From Bacteroidia bacterium (GTDB lineage: Bacteria; Bacteroidota; Bacteroidia; Flavobacteriales; Flavobacteriaceae): a stretch of 64,000 nt of DNA. The translations under genes and the position numbers were made by a program. The notes beneath the pieces are model-generated. The model did no database searches and was not told where the DNA came from. It saw only the letters and a list, made by a program, of their open reading frames with translations. The stretch is from contig JAUIEK010000001.1 in assembly GCA_030428865.1 (NCBI GenBank), positions 186,001 through 250,000 on the forward strand, given 5' to 3'. Below are positions 43,702-52,717 of this stretch, one piece after another (positions within the stretch are counted from its first letter, which is position 1; every line of letters begins with the position of its first letter).

Positions 43702-44315
43702 AAAAACAAAAGTATTTTATCACAGGAATTTCTACGGAAGTAGGAAAAACGATCGCTTCTGCAATTATTACAGAAGCATTAGAAGCAGATTACTGGAAAC
43801 CTATACAATCTGGTGATTTAGATTTTTCAGACACAGATAAAGTGAAGACGTTGGTTTCGAATACAAAATCTACATTTCATACGAATTCGTATGCTTTGAA
43901 AACGCCAATGAGTCCGCATGCATCGGCAGAAATTGATGGAGTGGAAATTGAACTTGATAATATAAAAGAACCCAAAACACAAAATCATTTGGTAATTGAA
44001 GGAGCTGGTGGATTGTTGGTTCCTGTAAACAATAAAGACACAATATTAGATTTAATACAGCCAGATTATAAGGTTATTGTTGTTTCACGTCATTATTTAG
44101 GAAGCATCAACCACACATTACTCACGGTTAATTTGTTAAAAGAAAAAGGTTTTGATGTTTCTATTGTTTTTTCTGGAGATGAGTATCCAACTACCGAAAG
44201 TATTATTACCAGTAAAACTCAAGTTCCCATTATTGGAAGAATTGATAATGAACCATATTTTGATCAAAACGTAATAAAAGAATACGCAGAACTTTGGAAA
44301 GAAAAACTACAATGA
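43698..44315 (+). CDS. bioD: Dethiobiotin synthetase
   Basis: A 205-residue P-loop ATPase that carboxylates 7,8-diaminopelargonic acid to dethiobiotin. The P-loop is 'FITGISTEVGKTIASAIIT' (GxxxxxGKT), followed by 'WKPIQSGD' and 'EGAGGLLVPVN'. The length is slightly short of E. coli BioD (225). It overlaps bioF (4 bases) and bioA (ATGA overlap). Confidence 0.94.
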   Translation: MKKQKYFITGISTEVGKTIASAIITEALEADYWKPIQSGDLDFSDTDKVKTLVSNTKSTFHTNSYALKTPMSPHASAEIDGVEIELDNIKEPKTQNHLVIEGAGGLLVPVNNKDTILDLIQPDYKVIVVSRHYLGSINHTLLTVNLLKEKGFDVSIVFSGDEYPTTESIITSKTQVPIIGRIDNEPYFDQNVIKEYAELWKEKLQ

Positions 44316-45577
44316 CTTTACAAGAAAGAGACACAAAACATCTTTGGCATCCGTTAACGCAACACAAAACACATCCAAAAAGTATTGGGATTGTAAAAGC
44401 GAAAGATTGTTTGTTGTTTGATGAAGATGGAAATGAATATATAGATGGCATTGCTTCTTGGTATACCGCAATGTATGGGCATTGTAATCCATATATAACA
44501 GAACGCGTTCAATTTCAAATGAACCAATTAGATCAGGTTGTTTTTAGTGGTTTTACACATAAACCCGCAATAGAGTTGTCAGAAAAGTTAATTCAGATTT
44601 TACCTGCAAATCAGCAAAAGATTTTCTTTAGCGATAATGGTTCAACTAGCGTAGAGGTTGGAATAAAAATGGCATTACAATATCATTTCAATCAAGGAGA
44701 AAAACGCCAAGTTTTACTAGCGTTAGAAGATGGTTTTCATGGCGATACTTTTGGTGCAATGAGTGTTTCTGGACTTTCTGTTTATAATGGTCCTTTTGAA
44801 GATTTTTTCATAGAAGTAAAACGAATTCCTGTTCCTACAAAAGACAATATCGATATTGTTTTAAATCAGATGCAAGAAATCCACGCAAAAAATAAAATTG
44901 CAGGGTTTGTATACGAGCCATTGGTTCAAGGTGCTGCAGCTATGAAAATGTATAGCGCTGAACAATTAGACAAAATATTAATGTTTTGTCAAGACAAAAA
45001 TATTATTACAATTGCTGATGAGGTAATGACAGGTTTTGGAAAAACTGGAAAATATTTTGCTTCAGATTATCTTAACAACCAACCTGATATTATTTGTTTG
45101 AGTAAAGCACTAACTGCTGGATTGTTACCAATGGCAATTACATCATGCTCTCAAAAAATATACGATGCTTTTTACAGCAGTGATTTAAAAAAAGGATTTT
45201 TTCACGGTCATACATATTCTGCAAATCCGCTTGCTTGTACGGCTGCTATTGCCGGAATCGAATTGCTCAAATCAGAATCGATACAAATTAGAATTCAGGA
45301 AATTATAATAGCTCATAAAGCATTCGGTAATCATATAGAAAGTCACGCGAAAGTTAAATCTGTTCGTCAAACAGGTGTAATTTTCGCTTTAGACTTAGCT
45401 ATAGAAACATCTCGATACGGAAACACAAGAGATAAACTATTTCAATTCTATATGGATAGAGGTGTTTTCTTACGCCCGCTTGGCAATACGGTATACATTT
45501 TAGCTCCATACACAATTACAAATTCTCAGCTAGAAAAAATGTACGAAGTAATAGAAGAGTCTTTAATGATCGTGTAA
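44312..45577 (+). CDS. bioA: Adenosylmethionine-8-amino-7-oxononanoate aminotransferase
   Basis: 421 residues from the ATG at 44312, which forms the classic ATGA overlap with the bioD stop; an ATG at 44294 would add six residues and break the usual 'MTLQERDTKHLWHPLTQH' start. A class III aminotransferase using S-adenosylmethionine as amino donor. The PLP lysine is Lys265 in 'LSKALTAGLLP'; others are 'SWYTAMYGHCNP', 'DNGSTSVEVGIKMA', 'DGFHGDTFGAMS' and 'ADEVMTGFGKTG'. The stop codon lies inside a -7 box for the next gene (45575-45582). Confidence 0.95.
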   Translation: MTLQERDTKHLWHPLTQHKTHPKSIGIVKAKDCLLFDEDGNEYIDGIASWYTAMYGHCNPYITERVQFQMNQLDQVVFSGFTHKPAIELSEKLIQILPANQQKIFFSDNGSTSVEVGIKMALQYHFNQGEKRQVLLALEDGFHGDTFGAMSVSGLSVYNGPFEDFFIEVKRIPVPTKDNIDIVLNQMQEIHAKNKIAGFVYEPLVQGAAAMKMYSAEQLDKILMFCQDKNIITIADEVMTGFGKTGKYFASDYLNNQPDIICLSKALTAGLLPMAITSCSQKIYDAFYSSDLKKGFFHGHTYSANPLACTAAIAGIELLKSESIQIRIQEIIIAHKAFGNHIESHAKVKSVRQTGVIFALDLAIETSRYGNTRDKLFQFYMDRGVFLRPLGNTVYILAPYTITNSQLEKMYEVIEESLMIV

Positions 45578-45582
45578 ATTTG
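45575..45582 (+). promoter_or_regulatory. -7 box TAAATTTG overlapping the bioA stop
   Basis: An exact TAnnTTTG whose first three bases are the bioA TAA. It is 17 bases before the TTG start of the ketoacyl synthase gene. Confidence 0.55.
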
Positions 45583-45599
45583 CATGAAAATTACTCGAC

Positions 45600-46751
45600 T
45601 TGAAAGAACCCATTTCTATAACATCATTAGCATCTATATCCTCTTTAGGTTTTGGATTGGATGAGATATGGAGTCAATATCTCAACGAAGATCATTTTTT
45701 AAGAAAAATTCCAATTAATAATTCTTTGGAATATGTGGCTGAGCTTCCTAAGAGGATTAAAGAAAAAACATCTCTTTTACGAGAATCAGACACAAAGTAT
45801 AATAAACTAGATGATTCTGTTTTATACGCAATATTGGTTTCTAGAGAAGCTGTTAAAAAAGCAAATTGGAGAGATGGAGTTTTTGGGGTCAATATAGGAT
45901 CCTCTAGAGGAGCTACTCAATTATTTGAAAAATACCATGCAGAATATTTGCAAAAAGGAAAATCAGCAACGCTTACATCGCCTACCACAACTTTAGGAAA
46001 CATATCATCATGGGTGGCTCATGACTTACAAGCAAACGGACCAGAAATTTCACATTCTATTACTTGTTCAACAGCGCTTCATGCGGTAATGAACGGAATT
46101 GCTTGGTTGCAGGCAGGCTTTATGGATAAATTTTTAGTGGGTGGCTGTGAGGCAGCTTTGACTGATTTTACTATCGCTCAAATGAAAGCACTAAAGATTT
46201 ATACAACTTTAGAAGAAGAATACCCTTGCAGAGCATTAGATTTAGAAAAGAATAAAAACACAATGGTTTTAGGAGAAGGAGCCTCTGTTGCTTGCTTAGA
46301 AGTAGGAAGCAAAAAAAATGCCTTGGCTAAAATAATTGGTTTCGGATATGCAACAGAAACGCTTGTTCACAATATTTCTATTTCTGCAGAAGCCGATTGC
46401 TTTCAAAAATCGATGCAAATGGCAATTGGTAATAGAAAATCAGAAGAAATTGATGCCGTTGTAATGCATGCTCCCGGAACGATAAAAGGAGATTTATCAG
46501 AATTTAAGGCAATTAAAAAAGTCTTTGGAGGGAAAATGCCCTTTTTAACATCCAACAAATGGAAGCTAGGTCACACATTTGGAGCATCTGGAATGCTGAG
46601 TTTAGAGCTTGCCGTTTTAATGCTTCTCAAGCAAAGAGTAGTTCCCGTGCCGTATGTTGATAATCAAGATGCGCCTAAAAAACTTCAAAATATTTTGGTA
46701 AATGCAGTTGGTTTTGGTGGTAATGCTGTTTCTATTCTGTTATCTAAGTAA
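45600..46751 (+). CDS. Beta-ketoacyl synthase-family protein in the biotin cluster (TTG start)
   Basis: A 383-residue FabF/KAS I-II-like condensing enzyme. The triad is intact: Cys156 in 'SITCSTALHAV', His290 in 'VMHAPGTIKGD' and His325 in 'KWKLGHTFGASG'. The start must be TTG at 45600: the frame has a stop at 45585-45587 and no other start codon between, and a promoter box lies just upstream. It is shorter than FabF (~410) and divergent. Its place after bioA suggests a role in making the pimeloyl chain used by bioF, since no bioC or bioH lies nearby, but this is inferred from context. General fatty-acid or polyketide chemistry is the alternative. Confidence 0.82.
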   Translation: MKEPISITSLASISSLGFGLDEIWSQYLNEDHFLRKIPINNSLEYVAELPKRIKEKTSLLRESDTKYNKLDDSVLYAILVSREAVKKANWRDGVFGVNIGSSRGATQLFEKYHAEYLQKGKSATLTSPTTTLGNISSWVAHDLQANGPEISHSITCSTALHAVMNGIAWLQAGFMDKFLVGGCEAALTDFTIAQMKALKIYTTLEEEYPCRALDLEKNKNTMVLGEGASVACLEVGSKKNALAKIIGFGYATETLVHNISISAEADCFQKSMQMAIGNRKSEEIDAVVMHAPGTIKGDLSEFKAIKKVFGGKMPFLTSNKWKLGHTFGASGMLSLELAVLMLLKQRVVPVPYVDNQDAPKKLQNILVNAVGFGGNAVSILLSK

Positions 46752-46777
46752 TATAAAATGTTTTCGAAAGAATTATT

Positions 46778-46785
46778 ATCTTTAG
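46778..46785 (+). promoter_or_regulatory. Possible -7 box TATCTTTA of the NfeD/flotillin operon
   Basis: One mismatch to TAnnTTTG, 19 bases before the ATG at 46805. Confidence 0.4.
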
Positions 46786-46804
46786 TTGTTTTAAATTTTA
46801 CACC

Positions 46805-47380
46805 ATGATAGATTGGTTTTCGGAACTTTCTTCCTTTGAACAGTTTTATTGGATTATTACAGCGATTTCTTCTTTGGTCTTTATTTTTGTGCTCGTTAGT
46901 ACATTCTTAGGAGCAGACACAGATGATATAGGTGATGTAGATGCAGATATAGAAGCTGATACAGGTGTTGGTTTTCAGTTTTTTACATTCAAAAACACAG
47001 TAGCATTTTTCGCTATTTTTGGTTGGAGTGGTATAGCGTGTGTAGATTACAATTATTCCAATACAACAACAATCATAGTATCGCTGGTTTGTGGATTAAT
47101 AATGATGACAATAATGGCTTTTTTGATGTTTTACATGAAAAAGCTTAATGATAGCGGAACGCTTAAGATGAAGAATGCTTTAGGAGAAATAGGAGAGGTT
47201 TATATGACTATAAAAGCGAGAAGAGGCAATATTGGTAAAGTTCATGTAAGAGTGCAAAATTCGCTGAGAGAGCTAGAAGCACTTACAGATTATAATTCTG
47301 ATTTAAAACAAGGAACCGTTATTAAAGTTATAGAAGTTACTTCAAATGGATTGTTAATTGTAGAACCTCAAAAAAAATAA
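46805..47380 (+). CDS. NfeD-like membrane protein with C-terminal OB fold
   Basis: A 191-residue protein with three membrane helices (about residues 15-36, 57-75 and 82-108, the last containing 'MMTIMAFLMFYMKKL') and a C-terminal OB-fold domain of ~65 residues ('ALGEIGEVYMTIKARRGNIG', 'GTVIKVIEVTSNGLLIVEP'). NfeD-type proteins pair with flotillins and help place them in membranes. An Asp-rich loop (TDDIGDVDADIEADT) sits between the first two helices. The flotillin gene starts 8 bases after its stop. Confidence 0.85.
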   Translation: MIDWFSELSSFEQFYWIITAISSLVFIFVLVSTFLGADTDDIGDVDADIEADTGVGFQFFTFKNTVAFFAIFGWSGIACVDYNYSNTTTIIVSLVCGLIMMTIMAFLMFYMKKLNDSGTLKMKNALGEIGEVYMTIKARRGNIGKVHVRVQNSLRELEALTDYNSDLKQGTVIKVIEVTSNGLLIVEPQKK

Positions 47381-47388
47381 AAAAGACG

Positions 47389-48819
47389 ATGTTAAACGTA
47401 ATTAGCTTGCAGTTAGATGGCTTGGGTTTTATACCTACTGTTGTTGTTGGAATTTTAGCCCTAATTATTTTATTTATTGCATTTGTAAGAAGATATAAGC
47501 GCTGTCCATCTGATAGAATTTTGGTGGTTTATGGTAAAGTTGGAGGAGGTCAATCAGCTAAGTGTATTCATGGAGGAGCTGCATTTATTTTTCCTGTAAT
47601 TCAAGATTACGAATACTTAGACTTAACACCTATTTCTATAGAAGTTAATTTAGTAAACGCATTATCTAAGCAAAATATTCGTGTAAACGTTCCTTCACGA
47701 TTTACAATTGGAGTTTCTACAGAACCAGGAATTATGCAAAATGCAGCTGAGCGATTACTTGGGCTTGGTCTTCCTGAAATTCAAGAACTAGCAAAAGAAA
47801 TCATTTTTGGTCAACTACGTTTGGTTGTTGCATCCATGGATATTGAAGAAATCAATGCAGATAGAGACAAGTTTTTAGCCAACATTTCTCAAAGCGTTGA
47901 ATCTGAATTAAAAAAAGTAGGCCTAAAACTAATCAACGTTAATATAACAGATATTGTTGATGAATCTGGATATATAGAAGCATTAGGAAAAGAAGCAGCA
48001 GCTCATGCAATCAATGCGGCGCGCAAATCTGTTGCAGAGAAAAACAGAGATGGTTCTATTGGTGAGGCTAATGCCGTTCAAGATCAAAGAACACAGGTTG
48101 CAGCAGCAGATGCCAAAGCGGTAGATGGAGAAAATAAGGCAAAAATTGAAGTTGCAAACTCAAATGCGTTAAGAAGACAAAGAGAAGCAGAAGCAGAAAG
48201 AGCTGCAATTGCATCAGAAAAGGTACAATCCGCAAAAGCTTTAGAAGAAGCTTATGCGGCAGAACAAGAAGCAGAAAAGGCCAGAGCAGAGAGAGAAAGA
48301 GCCTCTCAAATGGCAGATATTATAGTTCCCGCACAAATAGATAAAAATAAAGCAGAAATTGATGCAGAAGCAGAGGCAGAAATGATAAGAAGAAAAGCAA
48401 AAGGAGAGGCCGATGCTATTTTATTTAAGGCTCAGGCAGAAGCAAAGGGATTATATGAAGTACTAACCAAGCAAGCTGCTGGTTTAGATCAAATAGTAAA
48501 AGCAGCTGGAAATGACTCTCAAAATGCTGCTTTGCTATTAATTGCAGATAAACTTCCTGAACTAGTAAAACTACAATCAGAAGCAATTAAGAATATTAAG
48601 ATTGATAAAATAACTGTTTGGGACGGAGGTAATAATACTGATGGGAAAAATACAACTTCTAATTTTATTTCTGGTATGTATAAATCTGTTCCGCCATTAC
48701 AAGAAATATTTAACATGGCAGGGATGCAACTACCTGATTATTTAAAAGGAAAAGATGCTCCCTCACAGGAAAAAGACGATAAAATGAAGGATTCTCCAGC
48801 AAAAGATTCTTCAAACTAA
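47389..48819 (+). CDS. Flotillin-family SPFH protein
   Basis: A 476-residue flotillin: membrane segment at residues ~14-34, SPFH domain ~40-200 ('RCPSDRILVVYGKVGGG', 'SRFTIGVSTEPGIMQNAAER', 'GQLRLVVASMDIEEIN'), then a long Ala/Glu-rich helical region (~205-390, for example 'REAEAERAAIASEKVQSAKA'), and a flexible tail ending in 'KDSPAKDSSN'. Flotillins form ring-like scaffolds in membrane microdomains. It is cotranscribed with the NfeD-like partner. The pair separates bioB from the other biotin genes. Confidence 0.9.
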   Translation: MLNVISLQLDGLGFIPTVVVGILALIILFIAFVRRYKRCPSDRILVVYGKVGGGQSAKCIHGGAAFIFPVIQDYEYLDLTPISIEVNLVNALSKQNIRVNVPSRFTIGVSTEPGIMQNAAERLLGLGLPEIQELAKEIIFGQLRLVVASMDIEEINADRDKFLANISQSVESELKKVGLKLINVNITDIVDESGYIEALGKEAAAHAINAARKSVAEKNRDGSIGEANAVQDQRTQVAAADAKAVDGENKAKIEVANSNALRRQREAEAERAAIASEKVQSAKALEEAYAAEQEAEKARAERERASQMADIIVPAQIDKNKAEIDAEAEAEMIRRKAKGEADAILFKAQAEAKGLYEVLTKQAAGLDQIVKAAGNDSQNAALLLIADKLPELVKLQSEAIKNIKIDKITVWDGGNNTDGKNTTSNFISGMYKSVPPLQEIFNMAGMQLPDYLKGKDAPSQEKDDKMKDSPAKDSSN

Positions 48820-48864
48820 AAGGAAAAAACGGTAAAAGATTCCGCTCACCACAATGGATTTTTT

Positions 48865-48872
48865 TACTTTTG
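48865..48872 (+). promoter_or_regulatory. -7 box TACTTTTG of bioB
   Basis: An exact TAnnTTTG, 25 bases before the bioB ATG, so bioB has its own promoter after the flotillin gene. Confidence 0.65.
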
Positions 48873-48897
48873 ACTCTTACTAATTATCTCAAAATAT

Positions 48898-49998
48898 ATG
48901 AGCATTACCAGACACAATTGGACCAAAGAAGAAATTCTAGAGATATACAATAAGCCTTTAATGGAACTCCTTTATGAAGCGGCCACGATTCACAGACAGT
49001 ATCACGACCCAAATACGGTTCAGGTATCTACCTTATTATCGATAAAAACAGGAGGTTGCCCAGAAGATTGTGGTTATTGCCCACAAGCAGCCAGATATCA
49101 TACAGACATAGAAGGAAATGATTTAATGACTGTATCACATGTAAAAGCACAAGCATTACGAGCTAAAGCATCAGGAAGTTCTAGAGTTTGTATGGGTGCT
49201 GCTTGGAGAAACGTGAAAGATGGCCCTGAGTTTGATCAAGTTTTAGAAATGGTACGAACCATCAACAAACTAGATATGGAAGTATGTTGCACGCTAGGAA
49301 TGCTTACCGAGAATCAAGCAAAAAGATTGGCAGAAGCAGGTTTATACGCTTACAATCACAACTTAGATTCTTCAGAGGAATACTATAAAGAAGTAATTTC
49401 TACTAGAGGTTTTGAAGACAGACTTCAAACGATTGATAATGTTAGAAAGACCAATGTAACCGTTTGTTCTGGCGGAATTATTGGCATGGGAGAAAATGTA
49501 GAAGATAGAGCAGGAATGCTAGTGGCTTTGTCTACGTTAAATCCGCAACCAGAATCAGTGCCAATTAATGCACTAGTTGCTGTTGAAGGAACCCCACTAG
49601 AGGATCAAAAACCAGTAGAAATTTGGGATATGATTCGCATGGTGGCTACAACTCGAATCGTAATGCCCGAAACGCAAGTTCGGCTATCAGCTGGTAGAAC
49701 AGAAATGAGTAGAGAAGGACAAGCGATGTGTTTTTTTGCTGGCGCAAACTCTATTTTTGCCGGAGATAAGTTGCTAACTACACCAAATCCTGATGTTAAT
49801 GAAGATATGGAAATGTTCAAAATGTTAGGATTAAATCCGCAAAAACCATTCATAAAAAAAATGCAACCTCAAACAGTAGAGGCAGATCAATCTCAATATC
49901 AACCTTTGGGTGAAAAACCGAAATGGTCTAGACCCGATCATAAGATTGAAAGAAATGAAGCAGCAAAAGAAAAGTCAAAGCAGATTAAGGCTTTGTAG
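48898..49998 (+). CDS. bioB: Biotin synthase
   Basis: A 366-residue radical-SAM enzyme that inserts sulfur into dethiobiotin. The [4Fe-4S] motif is Cys54, Cys58 and Cys61 in 'GGCPEDCGYCPQA'; the auxiliary [2Fe-2S] ligands are in 'SRVCMGAAW' and 'VCCTLGML' and 'VCSGGIIGMGE', with the Arg in 'RLSAGR'. It is slightly longer than E. coli BioB (346) by a charged C-terminal tail ('ERNEAAKEKSKQIKAL'). It completes the set bioF-D-A-B in this region, though it is separated by the flotillin pair. Confidence 0.97.
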   Translation: MSITRHNWTKEEILEIYNKPLMELLYEAATIHRQYHDPNTVQVSTLLSIKTGGCPEDCGYCPQAARYHTDIEGNDLMTVSHVKAQALRAKASGSSRVCMGAAWRNVKDGPEFDQVLEMVRTINKLDMEVCCTLGMLTENQAKRLAEAGLYAYNHNLDSSEEYYKEVISTRGFEDRLQTIDNVRKTNVTVCSGGIIGMGENVEDRAGMLVALSTLNPQPESVPINALVAVEGTPLEDQKPVEIWDMIRMVATTRIVMPETQVRLSAGRTEMSREGQAMCFFAGANSIFAGDKLLTTPNPDVNEDMEMFKMLGLNPQKPFIKKMQPQTVEADQSQYQPLGEKPKWSRPDHKIERNEAAKEKSKQIKAL

Positions 49999-50069
49999 GG
50001 TTTCTTTATCTATTGTAAATATTAACACTTCAGATTTAACTTACCGATAACTGTTTTGAAACCATTTGT

Positions 50070-50077
50070 TAACTTTG
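50070..50077 (+). promoter_or_regulatory. -7 box TAACTTTG of the cupin_8 gene
   Basis: An exact TAnnTTTG, 16 bases before the GTG start at 50094; transcription would begin ~10 bases before it. Confidence 0.55.
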
Positions 50078-50093
50078 CTGTAAAATTCTAAAC

Positions 50094-50954
50094 GTGGGTT
50101 TAAACTTACAAGAAGTAAAACGTGTAAAAACAATCACGAAAAAAGACTTCATTAAAAACTATTTTAAGCCACAAATTCCCGTGGTTATTGAAAAGTTTAT
50201 AGAAGATTGGCCTGCATATAACAAATGGTCTTTAGAGTACATGAAAGAGGTTGCTGGAGACAAAACAGTACCTCTGTATGATGATAGGCCAGTTGATTAT
50301 AAAGAAGGTTTTAATGAGCCTCATGCTACAATGAAAATGCATGAGTATATTGATTTGCTTAGGAAAGAACCTACTAGATACAGAATTTTTTTGTGGAACA
50401 TTCTAAAAGAAGTACCAAAACTTCAGAATGATTTTTCATACCCTGATTTTGGTTTAAAGTTAATGAAAGGGCTTCCAATGCTTTTTTTTGGTGGAGAAGA
50501 TTCGTATACGTTTATGCATTACGATATCGATCTTGCTAATATTTTTCACTTTCATTTTGAAGGAAAAAAACAGTGTATTTTATTTGATCAGAAGCAGAGT
50601 AAGTATTTATATAAAATACCAAACTCTTTGATTACTCGAGAGGATATTGATTTTTCAAATCCAGATTTCGATAAATGGCCTGCGCTCCAAAAAGCAAAAG
50701 GTTATGTAGCTAATTTAGAGCACGGAAACGTTCTCTACATGCCCGAAGGATACTGGCACTACATGCGCTATGTAACACCTGGTTTTTCTATGAGTTTGCG
50801 TGCAGTAGCTAGAAATCCAGTTAATTTCTCTAAAGCGGTTTATAATATTGTAGTAATGCGAGCGATTGATAGTGTTATGAGACGCGTTCGTGGTCAAAAA
50901 TGGATTGACTGGAAAAACGAATACGCAATTAAGCGAACCAGTAAGTACGCATAA
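50094..50954 (+). CDS. Cupin-like (JmjC/cupin_8) Fe(II)/2-oxoglutarate oxygenase-like protein
   Basis: 286 residues from a GTG start. The core has the cupin_8 pattern: 'YTFMHYDIDLANIFHFHFEG' (His-x-Asp metal pair), the strand 'KKQCILFDQKQSKYLYKIP', and the distal His in 'HGNVLYMPEGYWHYMRY'. Such proteins often hydroxylate protein residues or small molecules (FIH-like). The N-terminal 'PVVIEKFIEDWPAYNKWS' is characteristic. Substrate is unknown. The GTG start is supported by the -7 box a short distance upstream and by the absence of an ATG in frame. Confidence 0.82.
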   Translation: MGLNLQEVKRVKTITKKDFIKNYFKPQIPVVIEKFIEDWPAYNKWSLEYMKEVAGDKTVPLYDDRPVDYKEGFNEPHATMKMHEYIDLLRKEPTRYRIFLWNILKEVPKLQNDFSYPDFGLKLMKGLPMLFFGGEDSYTFMHYDIDLANIFHFHFEGKKQCILFDQKQSKYLYKIPNSLITREDIDFSNPDFDKWPALQKAKGYVANLEHGNVLYMPEGYWHYMRYVTPGFSMSLRAVARNPVNFSKAVYNIVVMRAIDSVMRRVRGQKWIDWKNEYAIKRTSKYA

Positions 50955-51015
50955 CATTTTTAATAAATGTCTTTACGAAGCAATCCAAGCATTTAGCTTT
51001 TGCTGTATGACAGCT

Positions 51016-51180
51016 TTATTTTTCTTTATTAGTTGTTAGTTTCTGAATTTCAATCATAATTTCTGGATCTAACAAAGGTTTGTAGTCAGATAGATAATTT
51101 ACTTTTTTTAGTTTACAGACTATACTCCATGCTAGATTATTCTCAGACGAGTTTTGAAAGTATTTCTTGAATCTCTGAAA
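51016..51180 (-). pseudogene. Possible coding remnant between the cupin_8 and rseP genes
   Basis: A 54-codon open frame runs minus-strand from a stop-bounded start near 51180 to TAA at 51016, reading protein-like sequence such as 'NNLAWSIVCKLKKVNYLSDY' and 'KPLLDPEIMIEIQKLTTN'. It has no ATG, GTG or TTG in its first half. The surrounding 298 bases hold no gene. This may be the decayed tail of a gene or chance in A+T-rich DNA. Confidence 0.25.
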
Positions 51181-51252
51181 TCATTTTTATTATTAATGCT
51201 ATAAACTTAACTCTTTACTAAAAGAAATTTCCTTAGTTAAACAGTTGTTTGT

Positions 51253-52602
51253 TTATTGAAATAATCTAAAAATATCATTTCCATTAGCGAATAAGAGTAG
51301 CGCTACTAGAATAATAAATCCTGTTATTTGTGCATATTCTAAGAATTTATCACTAGGTTTTCGGCCTGTAATCATTTCCCATAGTGTAAACATAACATGT
51401 CCACCATCTAAAGCAGGAATAGGTAGAAGATTCATAAAGCCTAACATAATAGATAAGAAAGCTGTGATGTTCCAAAAAGCTTCCCAATTCCATGTAGAAG
51501 GGAAAATATTTCCAATAGAAATAAAACCACCTAATCCTTTGTAAGCTCCTGTTTCTGGGTTAACAATTTTTTTAATTTGTTTGATGTAGCCTGTTAAGGT
51601 TTCGTAAGCTTTGTTAAATCCAGCAGGGATTGCTTCTGAAAAAGAGTATTTAATATCTGCAAGCTGATAATAGCCAAGTTTTTCTAATTCGTCTAATCCT
51701 AAGAAAGCAGGATATAACCCAAGTTTCCCGTTTTCATCAACTTGAAGGTTAAAATCTATAAGCTGATTATCTCTTTTAACAGTAACAAGGATTTCTTGAT
51801 TTTTTTTGCTTGCTAAAATTTTTGAACCCTCATCAAAATATGTAATAGGAACAGAATCAATAGCAACTATTAAGTCTCGTTTTTGTATTCCTGAATTTTT
51901 ATTTACAGATTCTTCATGAAACTCAGCTGCGAAGAATGGATATCTTGGACTTACAATAAGCCCTGCATTTTTACCACCTCTATCCATTAATTGAGCAATA
52001 AAATCAACAGGTAATTCTTTATGGATAAGCTCACCATCTCGTTCAATAGTAAACTCGTTTCCATTGATAAAAGCGATGGTTATTTCAGAGAATTTTTTAA
52101 TTTCTTCTCCATCAACAGAAATAATTTTATCACCTGTTTGTATGCCTAAACTCATTGCAAGAGAATCTTGTACAAAAACTCCGTCCTTTACATTTTGATT
52201 TGGCAAATAACTATCTCCATAGCTATACATTAACATAATATAGATGAAAATTCCCAAAACAAAATTTACAAAAACGCCACCTAACATTATAATTAGTCGC
52301 TGCCATGCAGGTTTTGTTCTAAACTCCCATGGTTTTGGTTCTTGTTTTAGCTGTTCTTTGTCCATGCTTTCATCAATCATTCCAGCTATTTTTACGTAAC
52401 CTCCTAATGGAATCCACCCAATTCCATATACGGTTTCTCCAATTTTCTTTTTAAAAAGCGAGAACTTGTAATCAAAAAACAGGTAAAATTTTTCAACTTT
52501 CGTTTTAAAGAGCTTTGCAGGAATAAAATGTCCTAATTCATGCAAAACAATTAGTAGGGAAAGACTCAGAATAAACTGAGCTATTTTAATGGCAATTTCC
52601 AT
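51253..52602 (-). CDS. rseP: Site-2 metalloprotease of the RseP type
   Basis: 449 residues from the ATG at 52602; a 22-codon longer frame to 52668 contains the -7 box and is rejected. The zinc site is HELGH at 21-25 inside the first membrane helix, with the second motif 'NLLPIPALDGGHVMF' near the C-terminus. Between them are membrane segments and PDZ-like domains ('LGIQTGDKIISVDGEEI' and 'SGIQKRDLIVAIDSVPI'). RseP-type proteases cut transmembrane anti-sigma factors and other substrates; the anti-sigma-like protein at 11.7 kb is one possible type of target, with no direct evidence. Confidence 0.93.
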   Translation of the reverse strand: MEIAIKIAQFILSLSLLIVLHELGHFIPAKLFKTKVEKFYLFFDYKFSLFKKKIGETVYGIGWIPLGGYVKIAGMIDESMDKEQLKQEPKPWEFRTKPAWQRLIIMLGGVFVNFVLGIFIYIMLMYSYGDSYLPNQNVKDGVFVQDSLAMSLGIQTGDKIISVDGEEIKKFSEITIAFINGNEFTIERDGELIHKELPVDFIAQLMDRGGKNAGLIVSPRYPFFAAEFHEESVNKNSGIQKRDLIVAIDSVPITYFDEGSKILASKKNQEILVTVKRDNQLIDFNLQVDENGKLGLYPAFLGLDELEKLGYYQLADIKYSFSEAIPAGFNKAYETLTGYIKQIKKIVNPETGAYKGLGGFISIGNIFPSTWNWEAFWNITAFLSIMLGFMNLLPIPALDGGHVMFTLWEMITGRKPSDKFLEYAQITGFIILVALLLFANGNDIFRLFQ

Positions 52603-52632
52603 GCGCAGTAACTTCTTTTTATTATAAGCCCA

Positions 52633-52640
52633 CAAATGTA
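52633..52640 (-). promoter_or_regulatory. -7 box TACATTTG of rseP
   Basis: An exact minus-strand TAnnTTTG, 30 bases before the ATG at 52602 and inside the longer frame; it decides the start. Confidence 0.6.
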
Positions 52641-52717
52641 CGTTTTTCCTAGGAGTTCTGAAACGCAAGCAGTAAACATGATTTTATTTTAACAAAGTTT
52701 TAGTTTAAAGAGAGAAT

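Noticed and set aside
44230..44451. Minus-strand frames antisense to bioD/bioA
   Set aside because: Overlaps two certain genes on the other strand; composition is that of a shadow frame.
52603..52668. Longer N-terminus for RseP
   Set aside because: It covers the minus-strand -7 box, and the first membrane helix with HELGH begins at the inner ATG.
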